From Ignavibacteriae bacterium HGW-Ignavibacteriae-2 (GTDB lineage: Bacteria; Bacteroidota; Ignavibacteria; Ignavibacteriales; Melioribacteraceae), in contig PGYT01000018.1 of NCBI GenBank assembly GCA_002839805.1, positions 1 to 46,422 of the forward strand: a stretch of 46,422 bases of DNA. Reading direction: 5' to 3'. Numbering within the stretch: position 1 is the stretch's first letter; each line of letters opens with the position of its first letter. The position numbers and the translations under genes were made by a program. The notes beneath the pieces were generated by a model. It was given only the letters and a program-made list of their open reading frames with translations, was not told where the DNA came from and searched no databases. Positions 9,493 through 16,686 of the stretch are shown here, piece by piece.

Positions 9493-10550
9493 TATTCACT
9501 ATCCTTAATCTTGTTCCGAAGTTCTGTTTTCAATAATACAATTTCCGCTTCAAGTTTTTTAATCCGATCGGCGTAAGCAGGTAAGTTTCTTATATGTCCT
9601 TCCTGTCGTAGGCTGATGCCCATTTCTTTAGCTGGATATCCAAAATACTTACCAGGTTTGTCTATTGTTTTTGAAACGCCACTTTGTGCACCAATTAATA
9701 CTCCGTCTGTAATTTGGATATGCCCTGCAATTCCAACCTGACCGCCAAATATACAATTTTTCCCAATTTTTGTGCTGCCTGCTATGCCACTTTGAGCAGA
9801 AATTGCTGAATTATCGCCAATCTCAACATTATGTGCAATCTGAACAAGATTATCTATTTTAGTTCCTTTTTTAACAACAGTTGAACCCAATGCAGCCCTG
9901 TCGATAGAAACATTGGAACCCAGTTCTACATCGTCTTCCAAAACAACATTGCCAATCTGCGGTACTTTTTCGTAACCACCACCGCTTCTCGGGGAATAAC
10001 CGAACCCGTCAGATCCTATAACAGTGCCTGAATGAATAATATTATTATTGCCAAGTTCACAGTTTTCCCGGATAGTAACATTAGGATAAATTAAAGAACC
10101 TTTGCCGACTTTAACATTCTCGAGTAATACCGAATTATGAAATATAATAGTATTATCGCCAATCTGGCAATCTGCGGATATAACAACATTCTTTCCAATA
10201 GAAACGTTCTGTCCGATAATTGCGGTAATATCAATATATGCGGAATTATCAATACCTTTAAGCGATATCTCTTGTGTAAAATATTTTCTTATAATCAGTT
10301 GAAAAGCCAGCTCGGGTTTTTCTGTTACGATATAAGTTAGGTCGTTTCGTAATTTAGGTTGATCTGGTTTTAAGATTACTGCAGATGCTTTTGTTGTTTC
10401 AAGAAATTTTGAATAGGAGGGAAGATAAAGGAAAGTTAAATCGCCTTCTTTAGATTCCTGAATTTTGGAGATGTCGAAAATCTCACAATTTGGATTACCA
10501 TAAATAGTGCCGCCGACTAGGTCGGCGACATCTTTCACATATAATTTCAT
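9492..10550 (-). CDS. lpxD: UDP-3-O-(3-hydroxyacyl)glucosamine N-acyltransferase
   Basis: This 352-residue enzyme adds the second (N-linked) acyl chain in lipid A synthesis. It has an N-terminal uridine-binding domain (residues 1-100, with VADLVGGTIYGNP near the start), a long left-handed hexapeptide helix (about 105-315), and a C-terminal helix with heptad character (YADRIKKLEAEIVLLKTEL). NLVQIAHNVEIGDNSAISAQSGIAGS contains the conserved active-site His. It begins six bases after the stop of the adjacent skp-like gene. The length matches the family. Confidence 0.96.
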   Translation of the reverse strand: MKLYVKDVADLVGGTIYGNPNCEIFDISKIQESKEGDLTFLYLPSYSKFLETTKASAVILKPDQPKLRNDLTYIVTEKPELAFQLIIRKYFTQEISLKGIDNSAYIDITAIIGQNVSIGKNVVISADCQIGDNTIIFHNSVLLENVKVGKGSLIYPNVTIRENCELGNNNIIHSGTVIGSDGFGYSPRSGGGYEKVPQIGNVVLEDDVELGSNVSIDRAALGSTVVKKGTKIDNLVQIAHNVEIGDNSAISAQSGIAGSTKIGKNCIFGGQVGIAGHIQITDGVLIGAQSGVSKTIDKPGKYFGYPAKEMGISLRQEGHIRNLPAYADRIKKLEAEIVLLKTELRNKIKDSE

Positions 10551-10556
10551 GTAATG

Positions 10557-11060
10557 TCATTTTAATTTTTCTAAAACAAGATTAGTTATATCGTATTCGG
10601 GTTTAGCATAGAGGAATAATATATCTCCGCTTCTGTCGAATACAAAATCCAGTTCATTTTCATTTGCAACATCTTGAATTATATTGAAAATTTTATTCTG
10701 GATGGGTTTCATTATTTCCTCTTGATTCTTGAAAAGCTCTCCACCAGCGCCGAATTTATCCTGACGATATTTATTTATATCATCTTCAAGTTTAACAAGT
10801 TCTTTTTCAACTTCAGCACGTTTTTGTTCGCTCATTATCAACTTACGTTTTTCGTAATCGTCGAGTCTCTGTTTGAATTCCCTATCCATTTTCAAATTTT
10901 CATCTTTCCATTCGGCAATCAAGGCGTCAAGTTTCTTTTGGGCATCCTGCGCGTCGGAATATTGTTTCATAATAGTATCGGAATCCACATAACCGATTTT
11001 TAGCTGGGCAAAAGATAATCCGGAAACCAACAACACGAATAATAGCGTGAGCTTTTTCAT
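10557..11060 (-). CDS. Skp/OmpH-family periplasmic chaperone (copy 2)
   Basis: The protein has 167 residues from ATG 11060. A TTG 18 bases further upstream is in frame, but the ATG gives the signal peptide (MKKLTLLFVLLVSGLSFA) and has a G-rich ribosome-binding site (GGGGGGAATT) ahead. LKIGYVDSDTIMKQYSDAQ is the standard mature start, followed by a long charged coiled-coil (about residues 40-110) that forms the tentacles of the trimeric chaperone, and a C-terminal beta segment. Skp holds unfolded outer-membrane proteins on their way to BamA, whose gene lies just upstream. It is a paralogue of the next gene upstream; the two share the tail pattern LYAxxxxDxTxxVLxxLK. Confidence 0.9.
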   Translation of the reverse strand: MKKLTLLFVLLVSGLSFAQLKIGYVDSDTIMKQYSDAQDAQKKLDALIAEWKDENLKMDREFKQRLDDYEKRKLIMSEQKRAEVEKELVKLEDDINKYRQDKFGAGGELFKNQEEIMKPIQNKIFNIIQDVANENELDFVFDRSGDILFLYAKPEYDITNLVLEKLK

Positions 11061-11084
11061 AGTCTTAATTCCCCCCAAAGGTTA

Positions 11085-11612
11085 TTATTTTTTTGTTCTT
11101 TTAAGTCTATCTAAAACTTTGTATGTTAAGTCGAAATCGGCATCAGCATAAAGAAGTAAAACCTCACCGGTTTTATCAAATATAAAATGCATTCCTTCTT
11201 CTTTAGCTACCTCGTTAATTGTATCCATTATTTTTGCTTTAACAGGAGCGAATAATTCTTCATTTTTCGCGTATAATTGTCCGCCTTGCTGACTAAATTT
11301 TTCTTGTTCAAACTTTTGAATAGTCTGTTGTTTAGCAACAAGACTTTGTTGCATCTCTCGTTGTTTATCTGGAGTCATCATTTCTTTTTGTTTTTCGTAG
11401 TCCGCATATGCTGTTTGCAAAACAGTAACCATAGAATCTCTTGTTTTAGTAAATTTCGCGGCAATTGCATCCAAATCACTCTGGGCTTTAATAGCAGGAG
11501 CGTACTGGGCTAAAATAATTTGAGAATCCACATAACCAATTTTTTGTTGACCTTGCGCGAACATTGAAGCAGATGCAATCAAAAATATACTAATTAACAA
11601 TAATTTTTTCAC
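11085..11612 (-). CDS. Skp/OmpH-family periplasmic chaperone (copy 1)
   Basis: The protein has 175 residues: signal peptide MKKLLLISIFLIASASMFAQ, mature start QKIGYVDSQIILAQYAPA, a glutamine- and lysine-rich coiled coil at about residues 45-120, and a beta-rich C-terminus. It is an outer-membrane-protein chaperone and partner of the Bam machinery. It lies 24 bases after bamA and 24 bases before its paralogue, so bamA-skp-skp-lpxD forms a tight run. The two copies differ considerably in the coiled coil, which argues for an old duplication, possibly forming hetero-trimers or handling different clients. Confidence 0.9.
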   Translation of the reverse strand: MKKLLLISIFLIASASMFAQGQQKIGYVDSQIILAQYAPAIKAQSDLDAIAAKFTKTRDSMVTVLQTAYADYEKQKEMMTPDKQREMQQSLVAKQQTIQKFEQEKFSQQGGQLYAKNEELFAPVKAKIMDTINEVAKEEGMHFIFDKTGEVLLLYADADFDLTYKVLDRLKRTKK

Positions 11613-11636
11613 TTGTACCTCATTTTGTTTAATTAA

Positions 11637-14135
11637 TTAAAAACCTTTTCCGAATTGAAAATGGAATAACCATTCAGGGCTTTTTCCATTAACACTTTCT
11701 CTGTCAAATCCATAACCAAAATCAAATCCAATTAAACCAATAGGATTTATTAAAATTCTCGCTCCCAGACCAATAGATCGTTTAAGATCGAAAAAGTCAG
11801 TATTTGTTAAATTTCTATAGACATTTCCAGCTTCGGCAAAAGCTAGAACATAAATAGGCATCGGTTCTAAAGCGAGTGCGGCGCGTAATTCGGCGGTATA
11901 TTTTGTCATTACCCTACCGCCTAGTTCATATCCACTGCTGCTTAAGGGTCCAACACTTCTATCGTCGTAACCGCGCAAAGGAGTTGTAGCAATTACTAAA
12001 CCGTTACCACCCATAAAGAAAAACTCGAATGGTTGAATAACAGTGTTTGAAGTCAATTCATCAAGATAACCTAGATTGGCATTGGCGTAAAGTACAATTC
12101 GGTTAGATCCAAAAAGCCTTCTATAAAAATCGGTTTGGAATTCAATTTTATAATAATCAACATTCCCCGGTAAAAACGGACCTCCGGATAATTCCGCATT
12201 AAAAGAAACTTTGGAACCGCGGGAAGGGAAAATTGGATTATCAATATCATTTCGCGATATAGTTCCGCCTAAAGTATATTGACGCGATAAACCTTCGGCG
12301 TAATAAGAACGACCGTCAATAACGTCATTATATTGAAAACGCCCCATACCCTGTACATAAAAATACCTGTCGGGCCAGGATAATCTTCTGCCGACTCTAA
12401 GAGTAATTCCCGATTGACGCAAATCGTAAACGTACTGCTGGCGAGTGTCAAACAGATCGAAGCCTACCGAAGTCGGAGTATCCATGAACCAAGGTTCTGT
12501 AAAACCGAGTGAAAAAGTTCTGTAATAATTTCCAACTCCGAATTGCCAGTTGAAACTTAATATTTGTCCGGCACCCATTTGAAAAGGTTCCATCAAAGAA
12601 AAATTTGTAAGAGTAACACCAACAGCGCCGCTGAATCCGAAAGCTCCACTATAGCCGACCGAAGCATTAAGATAATCGCTCGATTTTTCTTCAACTTTGT
12701 AAGTAATATTTACAGTACTATCGCTTACAGGTTTCGGATCTACACCGGTTTGATAAAGTTTTTCCACATTAAAATACTGAAGATTTGCAAGTTGCTGTAA
12801 GCTAGTAATAGTATTATTACGACTGAAATAATCGCCAGGTACTGTAAAAAGTTCGCGGCGTATAACTTTATCTTTAGTTTTAGTATTCCCAGTAATATCA
12901 ACACGACCAATTTTGAATCTGCTGTTTTCCATAATTCTTATGTTGATATCTATAGAATCCGGCTCAACTCTAACTTCTTTAGCGTCCAACTGAAATGCAA
13001 GATAACCATTATCCTGGAATAGGGAAGAAACGTCAGTTTGTTTTTCGTTAAATCGTAAGTTCTGATTAAATCTTTCGTAATTAAATATATCCCCTTTTAA
13101 AAAATCCAAACGTTCGTTCAGTACATCGTCGGAATAAACAGTATTGCCTTCCCAATTGATATTTCTAACTTTATACTGCGGCCCTTCATACACATCCAAA
13201 ACAATATTTACATTTTTTTTATCACTTGAATACTGCAGGGAATCGCGGATAATCTGAAAATCCCTGTAGCCATTTTTTCTATAAAAGTTAAGGAGAAGTT
13301 CTTTATCTTTTTTGTAATCTTCTTTGTTCAAATTAGCGCTGCTGAAAATTTTCCACCAAGCGTCTTCAGAAGTTTCATCGAATTCGCTCTTGAGATCATC
13401 ATCATCAAAAGCTTGGTTGCCATTGAAACGAATTTTTTTAACAATTACTTCATCACCCTCATCAAAAACATATTTTAAAAGTGTTCTTGATTTTACTTTG
13501 CGAAGTATATCTGATTTGTAATCGGGGTCATAATCGTAACTTGTCTCGTATTCGTCGGAGAAATCTTTCTCGTTACGCCATGTGACAATAATTTCGTCAT
13601 CGGAAGTATCGGCTCGGAAAAATGTATACAATTGTGCATCGATTTTGGCGTTTAAATACCCTTCCTCATCATACAATTCTTTGATTTTAGTCTTCGTTCT
13701 GTAAATTTCCTGAGGACTTAGAATTTGACCTGTTGAGAATGTAATTTTTTTATTTATATCATCCTCATCAATTTCGTCGTTCCCTTCCAGAACGCATTTT
13801 TCAATTCTCGGGTACTCATCTAATTTTATTAAAAGAAAAACACCATTTTCAATTTTCTTTTCGATGACTATTTCAATATTGGGTTTAAAAATTCCAAGCG
13901 ACCACAAACGTTTAATCGCATTAAGAGTTTGATCTCCGGGTATTTCTATCTCGTCGCCAACTTTTAACCCGCTATTTGCAATTATAGTTTGAGCATCCGC
14001 TGTTTTATTGCCTTCAACCGAAATTCCCAGTACCTGATAATTTTTTTTCTGCAATTGACCAGAAGAAATTCCTGATAAAGAAAGCAAAATTAAAATACTG
14101 AGTTTAAACCATTTGTTTAGAGAGTTTTGCTTCAT
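11637..14135 (-). CDS. bamA: Outer-membrane protein assembly factor BamA
   Basis: The ATG at 14135 gives 832 residues with signal peptide MKQNSLNKWFKLSILILLSLSGISSG. A frame extending to 14285 would overlap uppS more deeply and has no signal. About five POTRA repeats occupy residues 30-430; examples are GISVEGNKTADAQTI, KIRFNGNQAFDDDDL, NINWEGNTVYSDDVL and RVDITGNTKTKDKVI. The C-terminal half is the 16-strand barrel with the lid-lock loop motif region (TPLRGYDDRSVGP), and it ends in a terminal Phe (FHFQFGKGF), the usual insertion signal. It is the essential insertase for outer-membrane beta-barrels. The start overlaps the 3' end of uppS by 32 bases in another frame. Confidence 0.96.
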   Translation of the reverse strand: MKQNSLNKWFKLSILILLSLSGISSGQLQKKNYQVLGISVEGNKTADAQTIIANSGLKVGDEIEIPGDQTLNAIKRLWSLGIFKPNIEIVIEKKIENGVFLLIKLDEYPRIEKCVLEGNDEIDEDDINKKITFSTGQILSPQEIYRTKTKIKELYDEEGYLNAKIDAQLYTFFRADTSDDEIIVTWRNEKDFSDEYETSYDYDPDYKSDILRKVKSRTLLKYVFDEGDEVIVKKIRFNGNQAFDDDDLKSEFDETSEDAWWKIFSSANLNKEDYKKDKELLLNFYRKNGYRDFQIIRDSLQYSSDKKNVNIVLDVYEGPQYKVRNINWEGNTVYSDDVLNERLDFLKGDIFNYERFNQNLRFNEKQTDVSSLFQDNGYLAFQLDAKEVRVEPDSIDINIRIMENSRFKIGRVDITGNTKTKDKVIRRELFTVPGDYFSRNNTITSLQQLANLQYFNVEKLYQTGVDPKPVSDSTVNITYKVEEKSSDYLNASVGYSGAFGFSGAVGVTLTNFSLMEPFQMGAGQILSFNWQFGVGNYYRTFSLGFTEPWFMDTPTSVGFDLFDTRQQYVYDLRQSGITLRVGRRLSWPDRYFYVQGMGRFQYNDVIDGRSYYAEGLSRQYTLGGTISRNDIDNPIFPSRGSKVSFNAELSGGPFLPGNVDYYKIEFQTDFYRRLFGSNRIVLYANANLGYLDELTSNTVIQPFEFFFMGGNGLVIATTPLRGYDDRSVGPLSSSGYELGGRVMTKYTAELRAALALEPMPIYVLAFAEAGNVYRNLTNTDFFDLKRSIGLGARILINPIGLIGFDFGYGFDRESVNGKSPEWLFHFQFGKGF

Positions 14136-14922
14136 TCTTTTCCTGATTAAGGTTTTTGTGTAGTTGTTCACTGACCAGACCGAAACGCCTTTCACGATTT
14201 TGGTAATCGGTAACAGCATCAAGTAGAGTATTGTAATTAAAATCCGGCCACAATATTTCAGTAACAAAAATTTCGGAGTATGCAATTTGCCAGAGTAAAA
14301 AATTACTAATTCTTAATTCGCCGCCACTTCTTATTAACAAATCAGGGTCAGGCATATTAGCTGTTGTCAGGTAACTACTAATTGTTTCTTCAGTTATTTG
14401 ATCAGCGTCTAATCCGTTTTTTACATCATGAGCAATCTTTTTAATAGCTTCAGTAATTTCCCATCTACCGCTATAACTTAAGGCCAAATTTAAAACCATT
14501 CTTTTGTTGTTTTTGGTCCTTTCAAAAGCATCGTTCAATTCATCTTTTACAAGTTGGGGTAGAATATCTATGTTGCCTATTGTAGTCAATCTAATATTAT
14601 TGGCGTTTAGTTCATCGGTTTCGTCCCGCAAACTTTTTACTATAAGGCGCATTAAAGTGGAAACTTCAAATTTTGGTCTTTTCCAGTTCTCAGTAGAAAA
14701 GGTATAAAGTGTGAGATATTGAACACCCAGAGTTGTGCATGTTTCCACAATTTCTCTAACTGTTACAATACCCTGCTGGTGACCGGCAACTCTTGGTAAT
14801 CCTCGTTTCCTAGCCCATCTTCCATTACCGTCCATAATTATTGCTATATGTTTGGGAATGTTGCCTAGTTCCTTTACCGATTCAATTTTAGCTATTTTTT
14901 TTTTGGTTAATACTTTCGCCAA
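14104..14922 (-). CDS. uppS: Undecaprenyl diphosphate synthase
   Basis: This 272-residue cis-prenyltransferase builds the C55 carrier lipid used for peptidoglycan, O-antigen and other wall glycans. HIAIIMDGNGRWAR (25-38) carries the catalytic Asp31, GHQQG follows, TLYTFSTENWKRP is the second conserved block, and PDPDLLIRSGGELRISNFLLWQIAYSE with WPDF completes the signature. The start is a TTG at 14922 with AGG nine bases upstream; no ATG precedes the conserved region. It is the first gene of the envelope operon, with a good promoter about 30-60 bases upstream. Confidence 0.95.
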   Translation of the reverse strand: MAKVLTKKKIAKIESVKELGNIPKHIAIIMDGNGRWARKRGLPRVAGHQQGIVTVREIVETCTTLGVQYLTLYTFSTENWKRPKFEVSTLMRLIVKSLRDETDELNANNIRLTTIGNIDILPQLVKDELNDAFERTKNNKRMVLNLALSYSGRWEITEAIKKIAHDVKNGLDADQITEETISSYLTTANMPDPDLLIRSGGELRISNFLLWQIAYSEIFVTEILWPDFNYNTLLDAVTDYQNRERRFGLVSEQLHKNLNQEKNEAKLSKQMV

Positions 14923-14954
14923 AGCGCGCCTAAATATTTTAATACAGACTAACT

Positions 14955-14983
14955 AAAATAGTCTACCATCCGCGCAAAGTCAA
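14955..14983 (-). promoter_or_regulatory. Sigma70-type promoter of the uppS-bamA-lpx operon
   Basis: On the minus strand TTGACT (14983-14978) is followed by exactly 17 bases and TATTTT (14960-14955). Transcription would start near 14948, leaving a leader of about 25 bases before the uppS TTG. An inverted repeat AGACTA-7-TAGTCT (14964-14946) overlaps the -10 box and start point, so a regulator could bind there. No other plausible promoter of similar quality was seen between genes further down the operon. Confidence 0.6.
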
Positions 14984-15100
14984 GAATTTCAATGATTTAA
15001 CGGATTTTGACACTTTGAGTTCGCAAGCTTATACAACCCTAATTTAGATTTGTGTCAGGAAATATTTAGAACTATCGTTTTTTTTTTGAGGAGAGCAAAA

Positions 15101-15472
15101 TTAGTTTATTATAATAATTTTGATATTGTCTCGATTTTCTTTCGGTAATTCTGATAGAATATTATTCAAATTTTCAAAAAATGGTTTAGGCACTCCAATG
15201 TAGAGTTTAACCCTTCTATTTGAATATTTTGTGTTCTGTGAGGCAAGATACTCGATTTTATTTTTGATGCGTGGGTTGTTAAAATCATTTTCTGTTAAAA
15301 CAAGACCAAATACATATGCTTTTTTATATTTGCCCACAGCGTCTATTTCGTAATTTCCAATAGGACGGGGAGGAGGCAAATAAGTGCCAAATTTTCGGCT
15401 AACGGTCAAATAACCGTTCCTCCAAAAATGACTTATCAGCGAATCTATTCTGTCTTGGTGTGTCGGTTTCAT
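15101..15472 (-). CDS. Unstudied small protein with a PD-(D/E)XK nuclease-like layout, lexA operon
   Basis: This 123-residue protein is one I do not recognise as a named family. The order of predicted elements is helix (RIDSLISHFWRNG), strands around YLTVSRKFGTY, NYEIDAVG and KKAYVFGLVL, helix (NPRIKNKIEYLASQ), strand RVKLYIGVP, helix (KPFFENLNNILSEL), strand IKIIIIN. This is the core order of the restriction-endonuclease-like fold. The Glu-x-Asp of the second strand (YEID) is present, but the usual ExK of the third strand is missing (FGLVL), so catalysis is doubtful or uses other residues. Its ATG has AAGGG eight bases ahead and lies 17 bases after the WYL-like gene, so it should be transcribed with lexA. 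Function unknown; the fold is my inference. Confidence 0.7.
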   Translation of the reverse strand: MKPTHQDRIDSLISHFWRNGYLTVSRKFGTYLPPPRPIGNYEIDAVGKYKKAYVFGLVLTENDFNNPRIKNKIEYLASQNTKYSNRRVKLYIGVPKPFFENLNNILSELPKENRDNIKIIIIN

Positions 15473-15489
15473 CTGTCATTACCCTTAAT

Positions 15490-15738
15490 TTAACTTGCAA
15501 TAGGCATTATGGGTATTATCGGCGAAAATTTTGAATTATCCAGTACTTTAATATTTACTATTCTTTCGTATTCAAACATTGCAACTTCAAAAGAAGAATT
15601 TAATCGACCGAAAATTACTTTTTTGCCTGCTTTGTTCTGGGTGATGTAGTATGGATCCAAATAAATTTCTTTAAGATCGTAAAGAAAATGTAATTTACAT
15701 CTTTTTTGAATAGCCATGGTGAATAATTCAGTTTTCAT
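15490..15738 (-). CDS. Stand-alone WYL-like small protein, lexA operon
   Basis: The protein has 82 residues. The pattern MAIQKRCKLHFLY, then LDPYYITQNKAGKKVIFGRL, then FEYERIVNIKVL follows the WYL fold: an N-terminal helix, an Sm-like beta barrel, a 'PyyI' strand and a closing RI-x-x-I strand. The literal Trp-Tyr-Leu triad is not present. WYL domains usually sit behind a helix-turn-helix and sense ligands or nucleic acids; here the domain stands alone with no DNA-binding part. Ribosome-binding site AAAGGGG lies seven bases before the ATG, and the gene starts 12 bases after lexA. The family call is moderate; the role is unknown but is tied by position to SOS regulation. Confidence 0.68.
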   Translation of the reverse strand: MKTELFTMAIQKRCKLHFLYDLKEIYLDPYYITQNKAGKKVIFGRLNSSFEVAMFEYERIVNIKVLDNSKFSPIIPIMPIAS

Positions 15739-15750
15739 ATTTACCCCTTT

Positions 15751-16389
15751 TTAATTGTACCAGCGAAAGACGCCGAGTACTTTACCAATTATGGAGAAAT
15801 CTTCACGGTTATTTATTTCGATTACATTATAATTCTTATTTTCAGGTATCAGGTAAACTATGTCTCCATGTTTCTCGTACCTTTTTAATGTCGCCTCGTC
15901 CTGGAGAAGCGCTACAACAATTTCTCCATTATGGGCGTCCGATTGAGGATTAACAATAACTACATCTCCTTCGAAAATCCCAGCTCCAATCATACTATCG
16001 CCCTTTACTTTAAGTCCGAATGAACCGGATTTATTTTTGATTAGGCTCGCCTGAATTGAAAGAGTCCCTTCAATGTTCTGTTCGGCTAAAATAGGGTAGC
16101 CTGCAGCTACACGACCAATTATTGGCAATTCGTATAACTCCTCAGAATATTTAGATTGTTGAGCAGGATTAGCAAGAGAGGTTAAAGATAAGGTCCTACT
16201 GGCATTTCCCTCAACTGTTATAAAGCCTTTTTTAACCAGAGCATCCAAATGTCTTTTAACCCCGAAAGTGCTGGCAATATTAAAATTGTGCCCTATTTCA
16301 CGGTAAGTGGGGGGGAATCCATTATCCGATACGTATTCTTTTATAAAATTTAGAATATCCTGTTGTCTGTCTGTTAGTTCTTTACTCAT
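15751..16389 (-). CDS. lexA: LexA SOS-response repressor
   Basis: This 212-residue protein has an N-terminal winged helix (LTDRQQDILNFIKEYVSDNG, then PPTYREIG) that binds SOS operators and a C-terminal S24 self-cleaving domain. The scissile Ala96-Gly97 lies in RVAAGYP, the catalytic Ser132 in KGDSMIGAGI, and Lys169 in EATLKRY. It represses DNA-damage genes until RecA-induced self-cleavage. The recognition-helix region NIASTFGVKRHLDAL differs from the E. coli sequence, so a different operator is expected. Its own promoter carries a palindrome of that kind. Two small genes follow within 20 bases each. The ATG has no obvious Shine-Dalgarno; the leader would be only about 20 bases. Confidence 0.96.
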   Translation of the reverse strand: MSKELTDRQQDILNFIKEYVSDNGFPPTYREIGHNFNIASTFGVKRHLDALVKKGFITVEGNASRTLSLTSLANPAQQSKYSEELYELPIIGRVAAGYPILAEQNIEGTLSIQASLIKNKSGSFGLKVKGDSMIGAGIFEGDVVIVNPQSDAHNGEIVVALLQDEATLKRYEKHGDIVYLIPENKNYNVIEINNREDFSIIGKVLGVFRWYN

Positions 16390-16393
16390 ATTA

Positions 16394-16444
16394 TAGTGCC
16401 ATTTTGTTCACTACAAATATAGTGTACGTCTGTGCACTTGTCAA
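16394..16444 (-). promoter_or_regulatory. lexA promoter with embedded LexA-type operator
   Basis: On the minus strand TTGACA (16444-16439), a 17-base spacer and TATATT (16421-16416) form a near-consensus promoter. The spacer is filled by AGTGCAC-AGAC-GTACACT (16438-16421), a 7-4-7 inverted repeat with one mismatched pair. A second, weaker repeat with arms TAGTG and CACTA (16413-16394) covers the likely start point. A palindrome between -35 and -10 of lexA is the standard place for autorepression, so this is probably the SOS box of this lineage. The operator assignment is inference from position and symmetry. Confidence 0.75.
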
Positions 16445-16584
16445 GAAAAAAATTATAGGATAAAAAATATGCGGTTTGGGAAAATCGTTTTTTAAAAAAT
16501 TATTAAATAAACGGATAGAAAGAATAAGAGATTGAAAATTTTAAGAAGATGAATTATTTATTCGATTTATGTTTGTAGAATAGA

Positions 16585-16617
16585 TTACTTACATTGTTAA
16601 AAATGTGCGCTAAGTAA
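16585..16617. other. Two-part stem-loop in the ilvE-lexA gap
   Basis: TTACTTA (16585-16591) pairs with TAAGTAA (16611-16617), and directly inside it ACATT (16591-16595) can pair with AATGT (16602-16606), leaving a small loop and a GCGC bulge. It lies between the ilvE terminator and the lexA promoter, where no coding frame exists. It has no T-run, so it is not a classical terminator. It could be a small structured RNA, a protein site or chance. Confidence 0.3.
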
Positions 16618-16645
16618 GAAAACTAAAAATATTTAACAAATTAAA

Positions 16646-16672
16646 AACCAAGCCTTGTAAAAAGGCTTGGTT
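16646..16672 (-). terminator. Rho-independent terminator of ilvE
   Basis: AAGGCTTGGTT (16662-16672) and AACCAAGCCTT (16646-16656) form a perfect 11-base stem with a five-base loop, 14 bases past the ilvE stop. On the minus strand it is followed by a T-rich run (TTTAATTTG). It separates ilvE from the lexA operon read in the same direction. Confidence 0.85.
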
Positions 16673-16686
16673 CGTAAAAATTTATA

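Noticed and set aside
15101-15738. Toxin-antitoxin pair
   Set aside because: Two small adjacent genes fit by size, but neither resembles a toxin or antitoxin, and both follow lexA in one operon.
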